64,000 bases of DNA from positions 1 through 64,000 of the forward strand of contig VXSC01000008.1 of assembly GCA_009838195.1 (NCBI GenBank), written 5' to 3'. The notes beneath the pieces are model-generated. The model ran no database searches, was not told the DNA's origin, and saw only the letters and a list, made by a program, of their open reading frames with translations. Position 1 is the stretch's first letter. The number at the start of each line of letters is the position of its first letter. Shown here piece after piece: positions 48,247 to 57,914 of this stretch. This stretch comes from Rhodothermaceae bacterium (GTDB lineage: Bacteria > Bacteroidota > Rhodothermia > Rhodothermales > Bin80). The translations under genes and the position numbers were made by a program.

Positions 48247-49414
48247 ATCACATTCAATAGACTCAGGACTGTTCGTTACAAATCATTTGAACCTGATGTT
48301 CTGCTTTGCTTCTGGATTCATCACCCCGCCGTCTGGATTCGGAGACAAATACTATCAAGACACCCTCGGTGTACAACCTGGATCAATCCCACTCTTTATT
48401 AACAAAGTCCCACAAAGTGCGATTGACCTATCTGTGGAAGAAGCAGCACATCTAATTCCAATCATCGCAGAAATTAATCTCACAGATCTTGAACTGTCTG
48501 CCCCCATTCGACAACTTCAATTATTCGAACCTCTACCTCCGAAAAAGAAAACTCAAAAATCTGTCACGTTTGCACGCGCTCCTATTTCAATCACACGAAT
48601 TCTCCGAGTCTATGTTAAATCAGACAAAACACGTGAGGAAGTTCTAAGTCAGGTACAACTTCGAAATAATGTCCCTCTAAAGCCTGGAATCATAAAACGT
48701 AGAAAGACATCCTTTACCACGGCGTTAAAGAAATGGACTTGGAAACAAAACAATCAAACAGAAGAAGTAGACCCGCCTATCCTTCTTGCCCAAGCTTCAG
48801 GAGGAATTCTTGCAATGTTGAACCATGTAAAGGATAGAAGCATGGCTGCTAAGAAAGCATTTTCATCGGCGTTTGAAATTGAGTCTACAGATCCTCCCAT
48901 ACCGGGCCTTAGCGAGTGGATAGAAAAAGGTCACATTGTACCATGGACAGAATCAGAGGAAGGCTATCTGCTGTGGAGTCTCGTAGAGAAATTGGCTACG
49001 CATCGGGACAATAGCAACGACAATGATTTGGACGAATTAGTCCTTCATTTCCTTGAAAATCTTCCAGCGAAAATTCATCACCGAACTCTTCCTCTTTGCA
49101 AAACGTTGTTAGAACTCGGTGGGCTTGGTGGATCCACGATACCTGAATATTTTAATTTGCACACAGACCCACTGGGACGGGCGGTCATTCTTTTTTTCCT
49201 GCGTCGCCAATGTCGAGAGTTGTTGGAATTTGACCAAGCAATAATGACCGACCATGACTGGGCATATTCAGCGATTCTTTTTGGAGCTCGTTCTGGTTGG
49301 TTGCGACTGTCTCTAGAATTACGCAGCGACGAAAACTTGGGAGACAAGATTTGCGACTGGATGACTTCTTATTGCCATCGAATAGAAAATATCAAGACTC
49401 CAATGTCGCACTGA
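48239..49414 (+). CDS. Unrecognised third protein of the helicase operon
   Basis: 391 residues from the ATG at 48239, which overlaps the helicase stop by eight bases; a longer frame from 48161 lies wholly within the helicase gene and is rejected. I recognise no domain. The N-terminal third is hydrophobic and beta-like (LMFCFASGFITPPSGFGDKYY, GSIPLFINKVP). A basic stretch follows (PPKKKTQKSVTF, IIKRRKTSFTTALKKW) that could bind nucleic acid. The C-terminal half looks helical with many Leu (LPLCKTLLELGGLG, ILFFLRRQCREL). No signal peptide or clear membrane helix. Coupling to the helicases suggests a subunit, regulator or effector of the same system. Confidence 0.6.
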   Translation: MPKSHSIDSGLFVTNHLNLMFCFASGFITPPSGFGDKYYQDTLGVQPGSIPLFINKVPQSAIDLSVEEAAHLIPIIAEINLTDLELSAPIRQLQLFEPLPPKKKTQKSVTFARAPISITRILRVYVKSDKTREEVLSQVQLRNNVPLKPGIIKRRKTSFTTALKKWTWKQNNQTEEVDPPILLAQASGGILAMLNHVKDRSMAAKKAFSSAFEIESTDPPIPGLSEWIEKGHIVPWTESEEGYLLWSLVEKLATHRDNSNDNDLDELVLHFLENLPAKIHHRTLPLCKTLLELGGLGGSTIPEYFNLHTDPLGRAVILFFLRRQCRELLEFDQAIMTDHDWAYSAILFGARSGWLRLSLELRSDENLGDKICDWMTSYCHRIENIKTPMSH

Positions 49415-49465
49415 ACCCTGATTGAACCCATCAGTAACAAAGCCCGAACTAACTGAACGACCAAA

Positions 49466-50527
49466 GTGAAAAAACTTAAAGTACTTGTAGCTGGCTGTGG
49501 CCACATGGGGACCTCCCATGCACGCGCTTACCACTCCATGGATGCCTTCGAAATCGTTGGGCTTGTGAGTCGTACATCTTCATCTCGTAATCGACTCAGT
49601 GAAGAACTAGGCGGACTGCATACATATGCTTCATTTGAACATGCACTAGCCGCTACCACTCCCGACGTTGTCTCTATCAACACGTATCCTGATACCCACG
49701 CCAAATACGTACAAATGAGCCTTGAGGCAAATTGCCATGTATTTGTGGAGAAGCCTCTTGCTGAAACTGCAGAAGAAGCCCAGTCGCTCGTTGATCTGGC
49801 CAAAAAGACAGATCGAAAAGTCGTGATTGGATATATCCTGCGTGTACACCCGGCCTGGAAGAAATTTATTTCTCTCGCACAACAATTGGGGAAACCCCTA
49901 GTCATGCGCATGAACTTAAATCAGCAAAGTAGTGGCGCTCAGTGGGGTACGCATCGGAAATTAATGGATTCTATGTCCCCGATCGTAGACTGTGGGGTTC
50001 ACTACGTAGACGTAATGTGTCAGATGACCCGTGCCCGTCCAGCAGCTGTTAACGCCATCGGAGCGCGACTATCAGATGAAATCGCGCCGGAGATGTACAA
50101 CTATGGACAACTTCAGGTATTCTTTGATGATGGCTCTGTTGGTTGGTATGAGGCTGGTTGGGGCCCAATGATGAGTGAAACCGCTTCATTTGTGAAGGAC
50201 GTGGCTGGCCCTCTCGGCTCTGTGAGTATTATTGATGAGGTAAAAGAGCAGACCGATGATATCGAAGGGCACACTCAAACAGGTGGGTTCAAAGTCCATC
50301 ATAGCAGCCGAGGCGAAGACGGACACTTCGACCGTCCTGACGAATTGATTGATACGTCGGATGAGCCCTCACACGATGAGTTGTGTGCCCTGGAGCAGGA
50401 ATTCCTGCTCCGTGCAATTCAAGAGGATCTTGACCTGACGGACCATATGCAAGATGCCGTCAGCAGCCTAAAGATCGTACTCGCAGCCGACCAAGCTGCA
50501 CGTGAGCGGCGTACGGTTACATTCTAG
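49466..50527 (+). CDS. Gfo/Idh/MocA-family NAD(P)-dependent oxidoreductase
   Basis: 353 residues from a GTG at 49466. No ATG lies upstream of the Rossmann motif VAGCGHMGTSHARA, so GTG is well supported. EKP, the family's catalytic/nicotinamide-site motif, is in VFVEKPLAET. A later conserved His is in VDCGVHYVDVM. The enzyme probably oxidises or reduces a sugar, inositol or related polyol; the substrate is not evident. It starts 51 bases after the helicase operon with no hairpin visible, but its ordinary metabolic nature suggests it marks the right border of the inserted operon. Confidence 0.88.
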   Translation: MKKLKVLVAGCGHMGTSHARAYHSMDAFEIVGLVSRTSSSRNRLSEELGGLHTYASFEHALAATTPDVVSINTYPDTHAKYVQMSLEANCHVFVEKPLAETAEEAQSLVDLAKKTDRKVVIGYILRVHPAWKKFISLAQQLGKPLVMRMNLNQQSSGAQWGTHRKLMDSMSPIVDCGVHYVDVMCQMTRARPAAVNAIGARLSDEIAPEMYNYGQLQVFFDDGSVGWYEAGWGPMMSETASFVKDVAGPLGSVSIIDEVKEQTDDIEGHTQTGGFKVHHSSRGEDGHFDRPDELIDTSDEPSHDELCALEQEFLLRAIQEDLDLTDHMQDAVSSLKIVLAADQAARERRTVTF

Positions 50528-50591
50528 GGTTAACGTTCTTGCCGGTTATTCCCCTCCACGACTGCTTCACCGAGCACAGGAATCAATTTGC

Positions 50592-52106
50592 TTACCTGCG
50601 ATAGCTGTAGTTCGGGGCCTCCTTCGTGACATGTACGCTATGCGGATGGCTTTCACGGAGCCCGCTGTCGGTAATTCTTACAAACTCAGCCTTGGAACGG
50701 AACGCATCTAGGTTTTCGCCTCCGCAGTACCCCATTGCAGCCCTCAGTCCACCAACCATCTGGTAGATCACCTCATGCAGATAGCCACTGTAAGGGACTC
50801 TGCCTTCAATACCTTCAGGGACCAGCTTCTTGATGTCGTCCTCTGCATCCTGAAAATATCTATCCTTACTTCCCTGTTTCATTGCTCCCAAAGAGCCCAT
50901 TCCCCGATAGGATTTGAACTTTCGCCCCTCAAAGATTACGGTCTCTCCGGGGCTTTCCTCCACTGCCGCAAACAGACTCCCAATCATAATACATGACGCA
51001 CCGGCCGCCAAAGCTTTGGGAATATCTCCCGTTTGTTTGATCCCCCCATCCGCTACAATTGGAACCCCATGCGGCTTCGCAGCATCCGCACATTCAAGCA
51101 CAGCGCTAAACTGAGGGACACCTACTCCGGCAACGACCCTTGTCGTACAGATTGATCCAGGTCCAATTCCCACCTTGACCCCATCTGCACCCGCTGCAAT
51201 CAAGTCCTCCGTTCCTTTCGCGGTAGCTACATTCCCGGCAAGAATCTCAAGCGTACTGTGCTGCGCTTTCAAACTTTCTACTGCTGTTAGAACTCCTTCA
51301 GAATGTCCATGAGCAGTGTCGACCACAACAAAGTCAACTTCTGCCTCCACGAGCGCATCCACACGCTCTAACATATCTCCGAACACCCCGACTGCAGCTC
51401 CAACACGTAGGCGGCCCAAGGAATCTTTGCATGCAAAAGGGTGGCGTCGCTTCTTTTCGATATCCTTGAACGTGATCAGTCCTTTGAGATGCCCTTGGTT
51501 GTCCACAACGGGCAGTTTTTCGATCTTATGTCGCTGAAGAATCTCCTCAGCTTGCTCAAGCGTTGTTCCCACAGGTGCCGTATAGAGCGGTGTCGAAGTC
51601 ATCACATTTCGGACCGGCTTCCGGTTATCCTCCTGAAACCTCAAGTCCCGGTTCGTAATAATCCCAACCAAATGTTTTTCTTGATCTACAACGGGGATCC
51701 CCCCAATTGAGTAACGCGCCATGAGTGCACGGGCATCTCCCACTGTACTCTCCACTGCCAGCGTGATCGGATCCTGGATCATCCCGCTTTCAGAACGCTT
51801 GACTCTACGTACCTGTATGGCTTGATCTTCTACCGACATATTCTTGTGCAATACTCCAATCCCTCCCTCTCTCGCCATGGCGATTGCCAGCCTTGCTTCC
51901 GTGACGGTATCCATTGCCGCTGAGAGCAATGGAATGTTGAGTTTGATTTTGCGCGTAACCCAAGTATCAATCTTGACCTCTCTGGGCATCACACTTGACC
52001 TTCCGGGAACCAGTAGCACATCATCGTACGTCAACCCTTCGCGCGTCACTTTATCCGTAAGAATCTGCTCCACTCCAGAGGAATCTTTTGTCTGTGATTG
52101 TTTCAT
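50592..52106 (-). CDS. guaB: Inosine-5'-monophosphate dehydrogenase
   Basis: 504 residues. The first, rate-limiting step of GMP synthesis: IMP to XMP with [15 protein letters not shown] near the N-terminus, two CBS domains at about residues 105-220 ([36 protein letters not shown]), the catalytic loop GPGSICTTR (Cys) and the flap [17 protein letters not shown] are all present. The ATG overlaps the TGA of the pseudouridine synthase gene (ATGA), so translation is probably coupled. Confidence 0.97.
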   Translation of the reverse strand: MKQSQTKDSSGVEQILTDKVTREGLTYDDVLLVPGRSSVMPREVKIDTWVTRKIKLNIPLLSAAMDTVTEARLAIAMAREGGIGVLHKNMSVEDQAIQVRRVKRSESGMIQDPITLAVESTVGDARALMARYSIGGIPVVDQEKHLVGIITNRDLRFQEDNRKPVRNVMTSTPLYTAPVGTTLEQAEEILQRHKIEKLPVVDNQGHLKGLITFKDIEKKRRHPFACKDSLGRLRVGAAVGVFGDMLERVDALVEAEVDFVVVDTAHGHSEGVLTAVESLKAQHSTLEILAGNVATAKGTEDLIAAGADGVKVGIGPGSICTTRVVAGVGVPQFSAVLECADAAKPHGVPIVADGGIKQTGDIPKALAAGASCIMIGSLFAAVEESPGETVIFEGRKFKSYRGMGSLGAMKQGSKDRYFQDAEDDIKKLVPEGIEGRVPYSGYLHEVIYQMVGGLRAAMGYCGGENLDAFRSKAEFVRITDSGLRESHPHSVHVTKEAPNYSYRR

Positions 52107-52876
52107 GACCGATTATGCTGACCTACCATACGATATAATTTACGTATCTCGTTTTCTCTGAGCTCACGCCATGTTCCGCGTCGTAAATGGCGTGTTGTTA
52201 ATCCGGCGTAAGATGTTCGTTCCAGAGCCACAATTTTATTGCCAAGCGCAGCGAACATCCGCCGGATTTGACGATTTCTTCCTTCATGCAATTCAATGCC
52301 GATTTCGAAGGGATTTCTTGATTGGATATAAGCAGCTTGATCACAGGTGGCTAGGCCATCTTCCAACTCAATACCACGGCGAAGTTGATCCAGCTGTTCT
52401 GGACGGACCGGCTCTGTCGTACGTACTAGGTACTGCTTCGGGATTTGGAAACTTGGATGCATTAGCCGGTGTCCTAGATCTCCATCTGAGGTCAAGAGTA
52501 GCGCGCCCGTTGTGTTGCGGTCAAGTCGCCCCACAGGAAACAATCCGCTGATCCCTCCATCCATGTTAATCAAGTCTAGAACTGTTTTCCGCTCTTTTTG
52601 ATCTTTGACGGTAGTGATTGTGTCCTTGGGCTTATTCAGGAGTATGTATATATACTGTCGTGGCGAGATCACTTTCCCGTTGACACTGACCTTATCTCCT
52701 TTCTTGACCTGATACCAGTACTCGCGCACAACCTGTCCATTCACCTGAACCTGGCCCCTTTCGATGAGTCCATCTGCACTTCGTCGCGAGCAAATCCCAG
52801 CGCGTGCGATGTAACGATTCAGCCGCCCAGCTTCCAATGCCCGATCTTGTGCTTTAGCCGCCTTCGCTCGTGCCAT
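52103..52876 (-). CDS. RluB/RsuA-family rRNA pseudouridine synthase
   Basis: 257 residues. An S4 RNA-binding domain ([26 protein letters not shown], residues ~18-75) is followed by the RsuA-like catalytic domain with [20 protein letters not shown]; the Asp in GRLD is catalytic. [10 protein letters not shown] is also conserved. It isomerises one uridine in 16S or 23S rRNA; RluB-type (23S U2605) is likely from the domain set but RluE/RluF cannot be excluded. It lies between scpB upstream (35-base gap) and guaB downstream, which overlaps by four bases. Confidence 0.9.
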   Translation of the reverse strand: MARAKAAKAQDRALEAGRLNRYIARAGICSRRSADGLIERGQVQVNGQVVREYWYQVKKGDKVSVNGKVISPRQYIYILLNKPKDTITTVKDQKERKTVLDLINMDGGISGLFPVGRLDRNTTGALLLTSDGDLGHRLMHPSFQIPKQYLVRTTEPVRPEQLDQLRRGIELEDGLATCDQAAYIQSRNPFEIGIELHEGRNRQIRRMFAALGNKIVALERTSYAGLTTRHLRRGTWRELRENEIRKLYRMVGQHNRS

Positions 52877-52911
52877 AAATCGCTTGAATAAAACGTAGAA
52901 ATCTGCTGTAC

Positions 52912-53595
52912 TTAGGTTGTTGCCTGATCATCGGATGAGTTATTGGTACGGCTCTGACCGTTATCGTCCAGGCCGTTTGGTATTAACAGGTTTAAACGCT
53001 CTTGATCAAAATTCGAATCTCCGAGCAATTCTTCTGCCTGACGCAGGTTCGGCAGTCCATCTAAATCACTTAATCCAAACTCTTCTAGGAACCGATCCGT
53101 AGTCGTATACAGTATAGGTCGTCCGGGAACATCTGCTCGTCCGATGATAGACAGCAGATCCAGTGACAGTAATTTTCGGATTGCATACCCTGAATCTACT
53201 CCGCGAACCGTATCCACCTCTACTTTTGTTGATGGCTGCTTATAGGCAATAATGGCCAATGTCTCCATTAGCGGCCTCGTTAAGCGACGTGCTTGCTCAC
53301 GCTGGAAAAAAGCTTCCAAAAATGGTGCAACGGTAGCTGTGGTTGCCATGCGTAGTCCACCGGCCCAGTATTGAATCCGCAGAGCACGCCCTTCTTGTTC
53401 AAGAGAGGCATTGAGGTTTTCCACCGCCTCCTCCACCGTTTCCTCACTTGGAAGAACATCGCTCGCAGTTACCTCAGCATAAACACTACAGATCTGCCCC
53501 ACACTTACCGGGGTTTCTGCAGCGAATGTCAGAGCTTCCAGAACCATACCCAAGGTTACTTCTGCATTAGAAGCTTTCTGCTTGTTATCACACAT
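52912..53595 (-). CDS. scpB: Segregation and condensation protein B
   Basis: 227 residues from the ATG at 53595, overlapping the ScpA stop by eight bases; an alternative ATG at 53616 would overlap by 29. Two winged-helix domains of ScpB are seen: MVLEALTFAAETPVSVGQI at the N-terminus and PLMETLAIIAYKQPSTKVEVDTVRGVDSGYAIRKLL in the middle. ScpAB associates with SMC for chromosome compaction. The C-terminal tail is acidic and polar. The order epimerase-scpA-scpB-rluB is close to the usual scpA-scpB-rluB cluster. Confidence 0.92.
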   Translation of the reverse strand: MCDNKQKASNAEVTLGMVLEALTFAAETPVSVGQICSVYAEVTASDVLPSEETVEEAVENLNASLEQEGRALRIQYWAGGLRMATTATVAPFLEAFFQREQARRLTRPLMETLAIIAYKQPSTKVEVDTVRGVDSGYAIRKLLSLDLLSIIGRADVPGRPILYTTTDRFLEEFGLSDLDGLPNLRQAEELLGDSNFDQERLNLLIPNGLDDNGQSRTNNSSDDQATT

Positions 53596-54310
53596 TCTCA
53601 AGCTCTCCTTTCTCAATTACGAAGGCATTTTCATCACTGACGTTCAAAATACAAATCTCGTGTCCGTAGGCCATCTCCAATATTGCCAAAAATGTGACCA
53701 CGATGAAACTTCGCGCTTGCCCTCTTACCAGATCCCGGAAGCTCACCCGTCTTTCCGTAAACAAAATTCTGCGTATTCGCTCAGATTGATCTTCAATTGA
53801 ATATCGTTGTGATTCAATCGTAATCGTTTCTTCTTCTGGTGCCTCTTCCAATACCAGACGAAGAGCATTCATTAACTCAAATATCGTTGTCTGCACTAGG
53901 ACCTCTTTCTCGGGTGATTCTACTTCAGCTGGCGTAGATGCTTTCCCCCGAGTAAAAAGCCTGGAACGCTCCTCTAACTGTTGATTCAGTGTTTCTGCCG
54001 CATCCTTATACCGGATGTACTCAAGAAGCCGATCTACGAGTTCCTGACGTGGATCAAAATCCTCCTCTTCTGTATCAATTTCTGGTTGTGGGAGCAACAT
54101 CCTCGCCTTGATACTGATCAGTAATGCGGCGAAGTAGATGTAATCTGCAACACCGTCCAGATTGATGGATTCCATCAACTGGACATAGGTTAAATACTCA
54201 TTCGTGATCTGGGCAATCGGTATATCGAAAATATCAACCTCTCGCCGATTAATTAAAAGTAGAAGAAGATCAAGGGGGCCTTCAAAATCCTCAAGTTCAA
54301 CTCTATACAT
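53588..54310 (-). CDS. scpA: Segregation and condensation protein A
   Basis: 240 residues. The N-terminal YRVELEDFEGPLDLLLLLINRREVDIFDIPIAQITNEYL is a clear kleisin signature (written here to show order; key elements FEGPLDLLL and DIPI). AALLISIKARMLLP is also conserved. It bridges the SMC heads with ScpB. The ATG overlaps the TAA of the upstream epimerase by one base (TAATG), and the stop overlaps the scpB start. Confidence 0.93.
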   Translation of the reverse strand: MYRVELEDFEGPLDLLLLLINRREVDIFDIPIAQITNEYLTYVQLMESINLDGVADYIYFAALLISIKARMLLPQPEIDTEEEDFDPRQELVDRLLEYIRYKDAAETLNQQLEERSRLFTRGKASTPAEVESPEKEVLVQTTIFELMNALRLVLEEAPEEETITIESQRYSIEDQSERIRRILFTERRVSFRDLVRGQARSFIVVTFLAILEMAYGHEICILNVSDENAFVIEKGELENV

Positions 54311-55242
54311 TAACCAGCGATCTTGCGGAAAGCAAACCAGTCTGCCGTCTGCTGAAGCCCCTTATCCAGGCTAACTTTTGGCTCCCAGGAAAGCCCATTA
54401 CCGGCCTTTGCACAGTCAAGCACGCTACGCCGCTGCTCCCCTGGCTTCTCTGGACCATGTGCTGGATCCTGTTTGATACCAAGAGCTTCTTGAAGCTTGT
54501 GGTGAAGCGTGACAACATCTGTTTCAATGCCCGTACCAATATTGAATGCAGTTGGAGATTCTCTAAAAGTAAGTGCTGCGAGGTTTGCACGAGCTACGTC
54601 ATCAACATAGACGTAATCCCGCGTCTGAAGTCCATCTCCATGAATGATGGTCGGCTGACCTGCCAGCAATCTCTCTGCAAAAATTGCAACGACTCCCGCC
54701 TCCCCATGCGAATTCTGGCGAGGACCGTACACGTTCCCATATCTTAATGCAACGTACGGGATCCCATATTCATGATAATAGAAATGCAGCAATTTCTCGC
54801 AAGTCAATTTACTGATCCCGTAGGGGGAAAGTGGTTGCTGTTGATGTATCTCGCTCTGTGGGCCTGCCTCTGGTTCGCCGTAAATTGCACCTCCAGTTGA
54901 CGCAAACACCACTTTCTGCAGACCACTTTTTATTCCCGCCTCCATGAGATTAATTAGTCCAAGGATGTTGACTTGGACATCAAAAGCCGGATCCGAAACG
55001 CTGCGGCGCACATCCATCTGTGCAGCGTGGTGAACCAAAGCAGTGTACTGATTTTCCTGTACCAGTGCGAACGCATCAGGCGACCGTACATCCATCACAT
55101 GAAGCTTTACGGAAGGTGGCACATTCTCCCGAAAACCACTGGACAGGTCATCCAATACTTCGACGTTATGCCCTTGGTGAATCAGCAGATCAGCAACATG
55201 TGAGCCGATAAATCCTGCACCACCTGTAACAAGAACTTTCAT
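54310..55242 (-). CDS. NAD-dependent sugar-nucleotide epimerase/dehydratase (GalE-like, extended SDR)
   Basis: 310 residues. The Rossmann motif TGGAGFIGSHVAD is at the N-terminus. The catalytic Ser/Thr is in FASTGGAIYGE and the Tyr-Lys pair in SPYGISKL. RYGNVYGPRQ and GDGLQTRDYVYVDDVA are typical of UDP-glucose 4-epimerase-like enzymes. The exact sugar is not determined; UDP-glucose/galactose or UDP-GlcNAc derivatives are most likely. It is coupled to scpA by a TAATG overlap, probably a matter of packing rather than function. Confidence 0.9.
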   Translation of the reverse strand: MKVLVTGGAGFIGSHVADLLIHQGHNVEVLDDLSSGFRENVPPSVKLHVMDVRSPDAFALVQENQYTALVHHAAQMDVRRSVSDPAFDVQVNILGLINLMEAGIKSGLQKVVFASTGGAIYGEPEAGPQSEIHQQQPLSPYGISKLTCEKLLHFYYHEYGIPYVALRYGNVYGPRQNSHGEAGVVAIFAERLLAGQPTIIHGDGLQTRDYVYVDDVARANLAALTFRESPTAFNIGTGIETDVVTLHHKLQEALGIKQDPAHGPEKPGEQRRSVLDCAKAGNGLSWEPKVSLDKGLQQTADWFAFRKIAG

Positions 55243-55406
55243 CTGAGGGACGGATGGAACCGACTTCCGTTATCTTGCTGTATAAGTTGACTGATCTTTA
55301 TAGTTTTCCTATACCCAAAGTTAGCAATTTGTCGACGATTTGCGTTGACCTCTGCATGTGAAAGCTCTGCGTTGGGATCGGATACCGACTACGACTCGGG
55401 ACGAAT

Positions 55407-57191
55407 ATGCCACTCACTCACTACAGGCATCGTCATTTTGAGAACTGGAGCTACATTCTCCAAGTGAGATGTAGTATTTCCTTTGGAATCTGCACAGTTC
55501 TGTGTGCGATCTTCTGTGTGGCTGCGAGGGCCCAGGCACCATCCGAGTTTCGTCAAATTTTTGATAATCAAGATGTCTTACGCTACGAAGAAGGAGCTTC
55601 CATGTACCTTGACCTGCTTCAGCAGGCTTCAGAGCCCCCACTATCGGAGGAACTGCAACAGCATTTACAATTGCTGAAACTGATTACTCCCGCGACCGGT
55701 CCCGTACGTTCATCCCTGAATGCGCTTCAGAAAGAAGATGGAGGGCCTGCTGATGTTACTACCCTCATACGTTGGTGGAACCAGCAAGACCCGATGCCAA
55801 CCACCTTTGCAAATGAGCGCATCATTGAACACTTATCCCGCATCTATTATGCACTCCATCACTACGGCCATGCTCGCAGTGAATTCGGGGTAGACGACCG
55901 TGGTGAAATCCTGATACGATTGGGATGGCCGGATACACAAACCGAGGTCAAGCTCAAAAATGCGGGCCTTTACTTGCGCCCGATTGAATACACGCTGCCT
56001 CGGAATGAATTTTGGGTTTATCGGCGAATCCATCAAGATGCACACTACTTTTTCATTTATCAATCCAAGCGTCACGGATATAAAATAGGGACCGTCGAGG
56101 ACCTGATCCCGAACAGATTTCGCACCCGGCAAGAAGATGCTGTGGTTCTTCTCAGGTGGCTTGATGAAATCTATCAGCAGCTTTCCGTCGAACATGAACA
56201 CTACGGTCCCCTATTTGACACGGTCACCAACTATGTTTCGATTGGCTACTCGGATGAAAACCGTCCTTTCTATTTTACGAAGCAGATACTACGGGACGCA
56301 CGAATACTGGATGATTTTCACCAGAATTCCCGAAATGAGCATGTCCCGATATCGGATACAGAGGTTGCCCGCTCGCCTGTCCCCCTAATTCCCGAAGTAC
56401 GGTGGGCTCGCTTCCTAGAGCCGGAAGGTACTACGCGTCTGGATATTTCATGGGCCGTTGATCCGAAATCCCTACGGCCAGATCGCAGAGTGATGCGACA
56501 CTTTCGCAGAAGTGGCACCCAGCCAACAGAAGATTTTCTGCTGACAGCATATCTCATCATGCGAGATGATTTCTTTCGCCCCTCTAATCTGAGACTTCGA
56601 CAATACCATTTGAAGGAGGGAGTAAACTCATCCTTTGCGCCACGTACATGGGTCACCAGAGGACTGAGCGGAAATACCAATGTTGCACTGCAATGGGAGT
56701 ACGCCTGGACTCATCTCGACAGTTTGAACAACCTTTTACCCGCCGCAAAACTTGGTTTTGGCGTGCAGGCACTCGATTCTATTGAGGCGCTGAACGGCGA
56801 TGGACGGGCTCTCGAAATGAGTGACATTCTCTTGACAGAACTTGATGATGAAGGTCTCCCCGACAAGGGCGTGCCGGTAACCGCGCCAGACTGGGACTCA
56901 GTAGATCCGCTTGGGATCTACTTTGAGGTCTATTTTCTGCGCTTCGACGATCAAGAACAAACCAGTTACACTGTTGCGTACGAGATCCAGAATGAAGACG
57001 GCACTAGAGAACCAAAAATCTCTACCTCAACCGCATATAACTCTGCGTCCACTACAGTAAAGGAGCACATCGTACTGGATCTTTCCGCTTGGCAAGAGCC
57101 TCAACTGGTCGCCATCAGTGTAAAAGTCACTGACGATACGTCGGGGGCTACTGTAGAGCGCTCCACCCTGTTGCAGTTAAATACACGATAA
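55407..57191 (+). CDS. GWxTD-domain protein
   Basis: 594 residues. A hydrophobic stretch ICTVLCAIFCVAARAQ is a probable signal peptide, though 27 residues precede it, so the true start may lie further in (no internal ATG fits; a GTG codon near residue 23 could). The domain core contains DDRGEILIRLGWPD, the GWxTD-family signature. This family occurs in Bacteroidota and relatives and its function is unknown. The downstream beta-rich half (IYFEVYFLRFDDQEQTSYTV, LVAISVKVTDDTSG) fits a surface or periplasmic protein. It is transcribed divergently from the epimerase gene. Confidence 0.8.
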   Translation: MPLTHYRHRHFENWSYILQVRCSISFGICTVLCAIFCVAARAQAPSEFRQIFDNQDVLRYEEGASMYLDLLQQASEPPLSEELQQHLQLLKLITPATGPVRSSLNALQKEDGGPADVTTLIRWWNQQDPMPTTFANERIIEHLSRIYYALHHYGHARSEFGVDDRGEILIRLGWPDTQTEVKLKNAGLYLRPIEYTLPRNEFWVYRRIHQDAHYFFIYQSKRHGYKIGTVEDLIPNRFRTRQEDAVVLLRWLDEIYQQLSVEHEHYGPLFDTVTNYVSIGYSDENRPFYFTKQILRDARILDDFHQNSRNEHVPISDTEVARSPVPLIPEVRWARFLEPEGTTRLDISWAVDPKSLRPDRRVMRHFRRSGTQPTEDFLLTAYLIMRDDFFRPSNLRLRQYHLKEGVNSSFAPRTWVTRGLSGNTNVALQWEYAWTHLDSLNNLLPAAKLGFGVQALDSIEALNGDGRALEMSDILLTELDDEGLPDKGVPVTAPDWDSVDPLGIYFEVYFLRFDDQEQTSYTVAYEIQNEDGTREPKISTSTAYNSASTTVKEHIVLDLSAWQEPQLVAISVKVTDDTSGATVERSTLLQLNTR

Positions 57192-57675
57192 TGAAACTGT
57201 AACCAGTGCTCTAAAGAGCTATTTGCCCAGATATACCACACTCAAAGCCTTGCATTTTACGAAATTGTATGAGCCACAATTTTGGCACAATCGGTTGATG
57301 CGCCCCTACTGTCCTCCCAGAGCACACAGACACCAGAATGCATCGAGAAAGGCTTGGGAAGTGGCTCAAAACCGAGAGGAGTTAAATACCATTGAATTTT
57401 TTGACCAGTATAACCTTCACCACAATGAAATAAATTGATTTTTATTTTTTGCCAGCCACCAACTGCACAATCTATCAATCCATCATGAACTTTTTAAACA
57501 ACTCCAAACCACACATGCCCTATATCCTTCCATAACCGACAACCAACTGTGAATCGGATACGGTACAAATGTTCAGCCAATGCATCTAATTTGATGAAAC
57601 TTGCAACCGATGCTGGACGTCAAAGTACTCACCACTAAAGTTCAATGCAGCTAACGCTACACAAGGAGCGAGGCC
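57192..57675. other. Intergenic region upstream of the toxin-antitoxin pair
   Basis: 484 bases with no supported gene. Short frames on both strands (for example 57257-57478 minus) have improbable composition and no ribosome-binding sites. A good AGGAG sits at 57664-57668, seven bases before the antitoxin ATG. No tRNA, repeat or strong hairpin is visible. Confidence 0.45.
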
Positions 57676-57909
57676 ATGGCAGTCCAAGAACCTGAAAAAG
57701 TGAGCAAAAGTAAAGTAGAACTTCTCGCTACGCTTCAAGACCTAGAAGCCCCTGAGGAGATGTGGGCCGAAATATGTCGTATAATGGCGGATTTTTTTGC
57801 TGAGCGAGCAACCGATCTGGCCAACAAGGTCGCGGATGAAAAAGGGTGGACTGATGCGGATTTTCATCGTATGGCCCAGACGCATATGCGGACACCATAT
57901 CGCTCCTGA
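57676..57909 (+). CDS. Probable antitoxin partner of a PIN toxin
   Basis: 77 residues, starting seven bases after a clean AGGAG. Mostly helical and charged, with no obvious ribbon-helix-helix or AbrB motif (KSKVELLATLQDLEAPEEMWAE, FFAERATDLANKVADEKGW). It precedes the PIN toxin gene by five bases, the usual antitoxin-toxin order. The role is inferred from position and size; I do not recognise the family. The C-terminal helix could occupy the toxin active site. Confidence 0.6.
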   Translation: MAVQEPEKVSKSKVELLATLQDLEAPEEMWAEICRIMADFFAERATDLANKVADEKGWTDADFHRMAQTHMRTPYRS

Positions 57910-57914
57910 GCCCT

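Noticed and set aside
42099-49414. Integrated phage or transposon
   Set aside because: No integrase, transposase, structural genes, flanking tRNA or terminal repeats could be found around the operon.
57223-57478. Small genes on either strand before the antitoxin
   Set aside because: Overlapping frames on both strands, odd composition and no ribosome-binding site.
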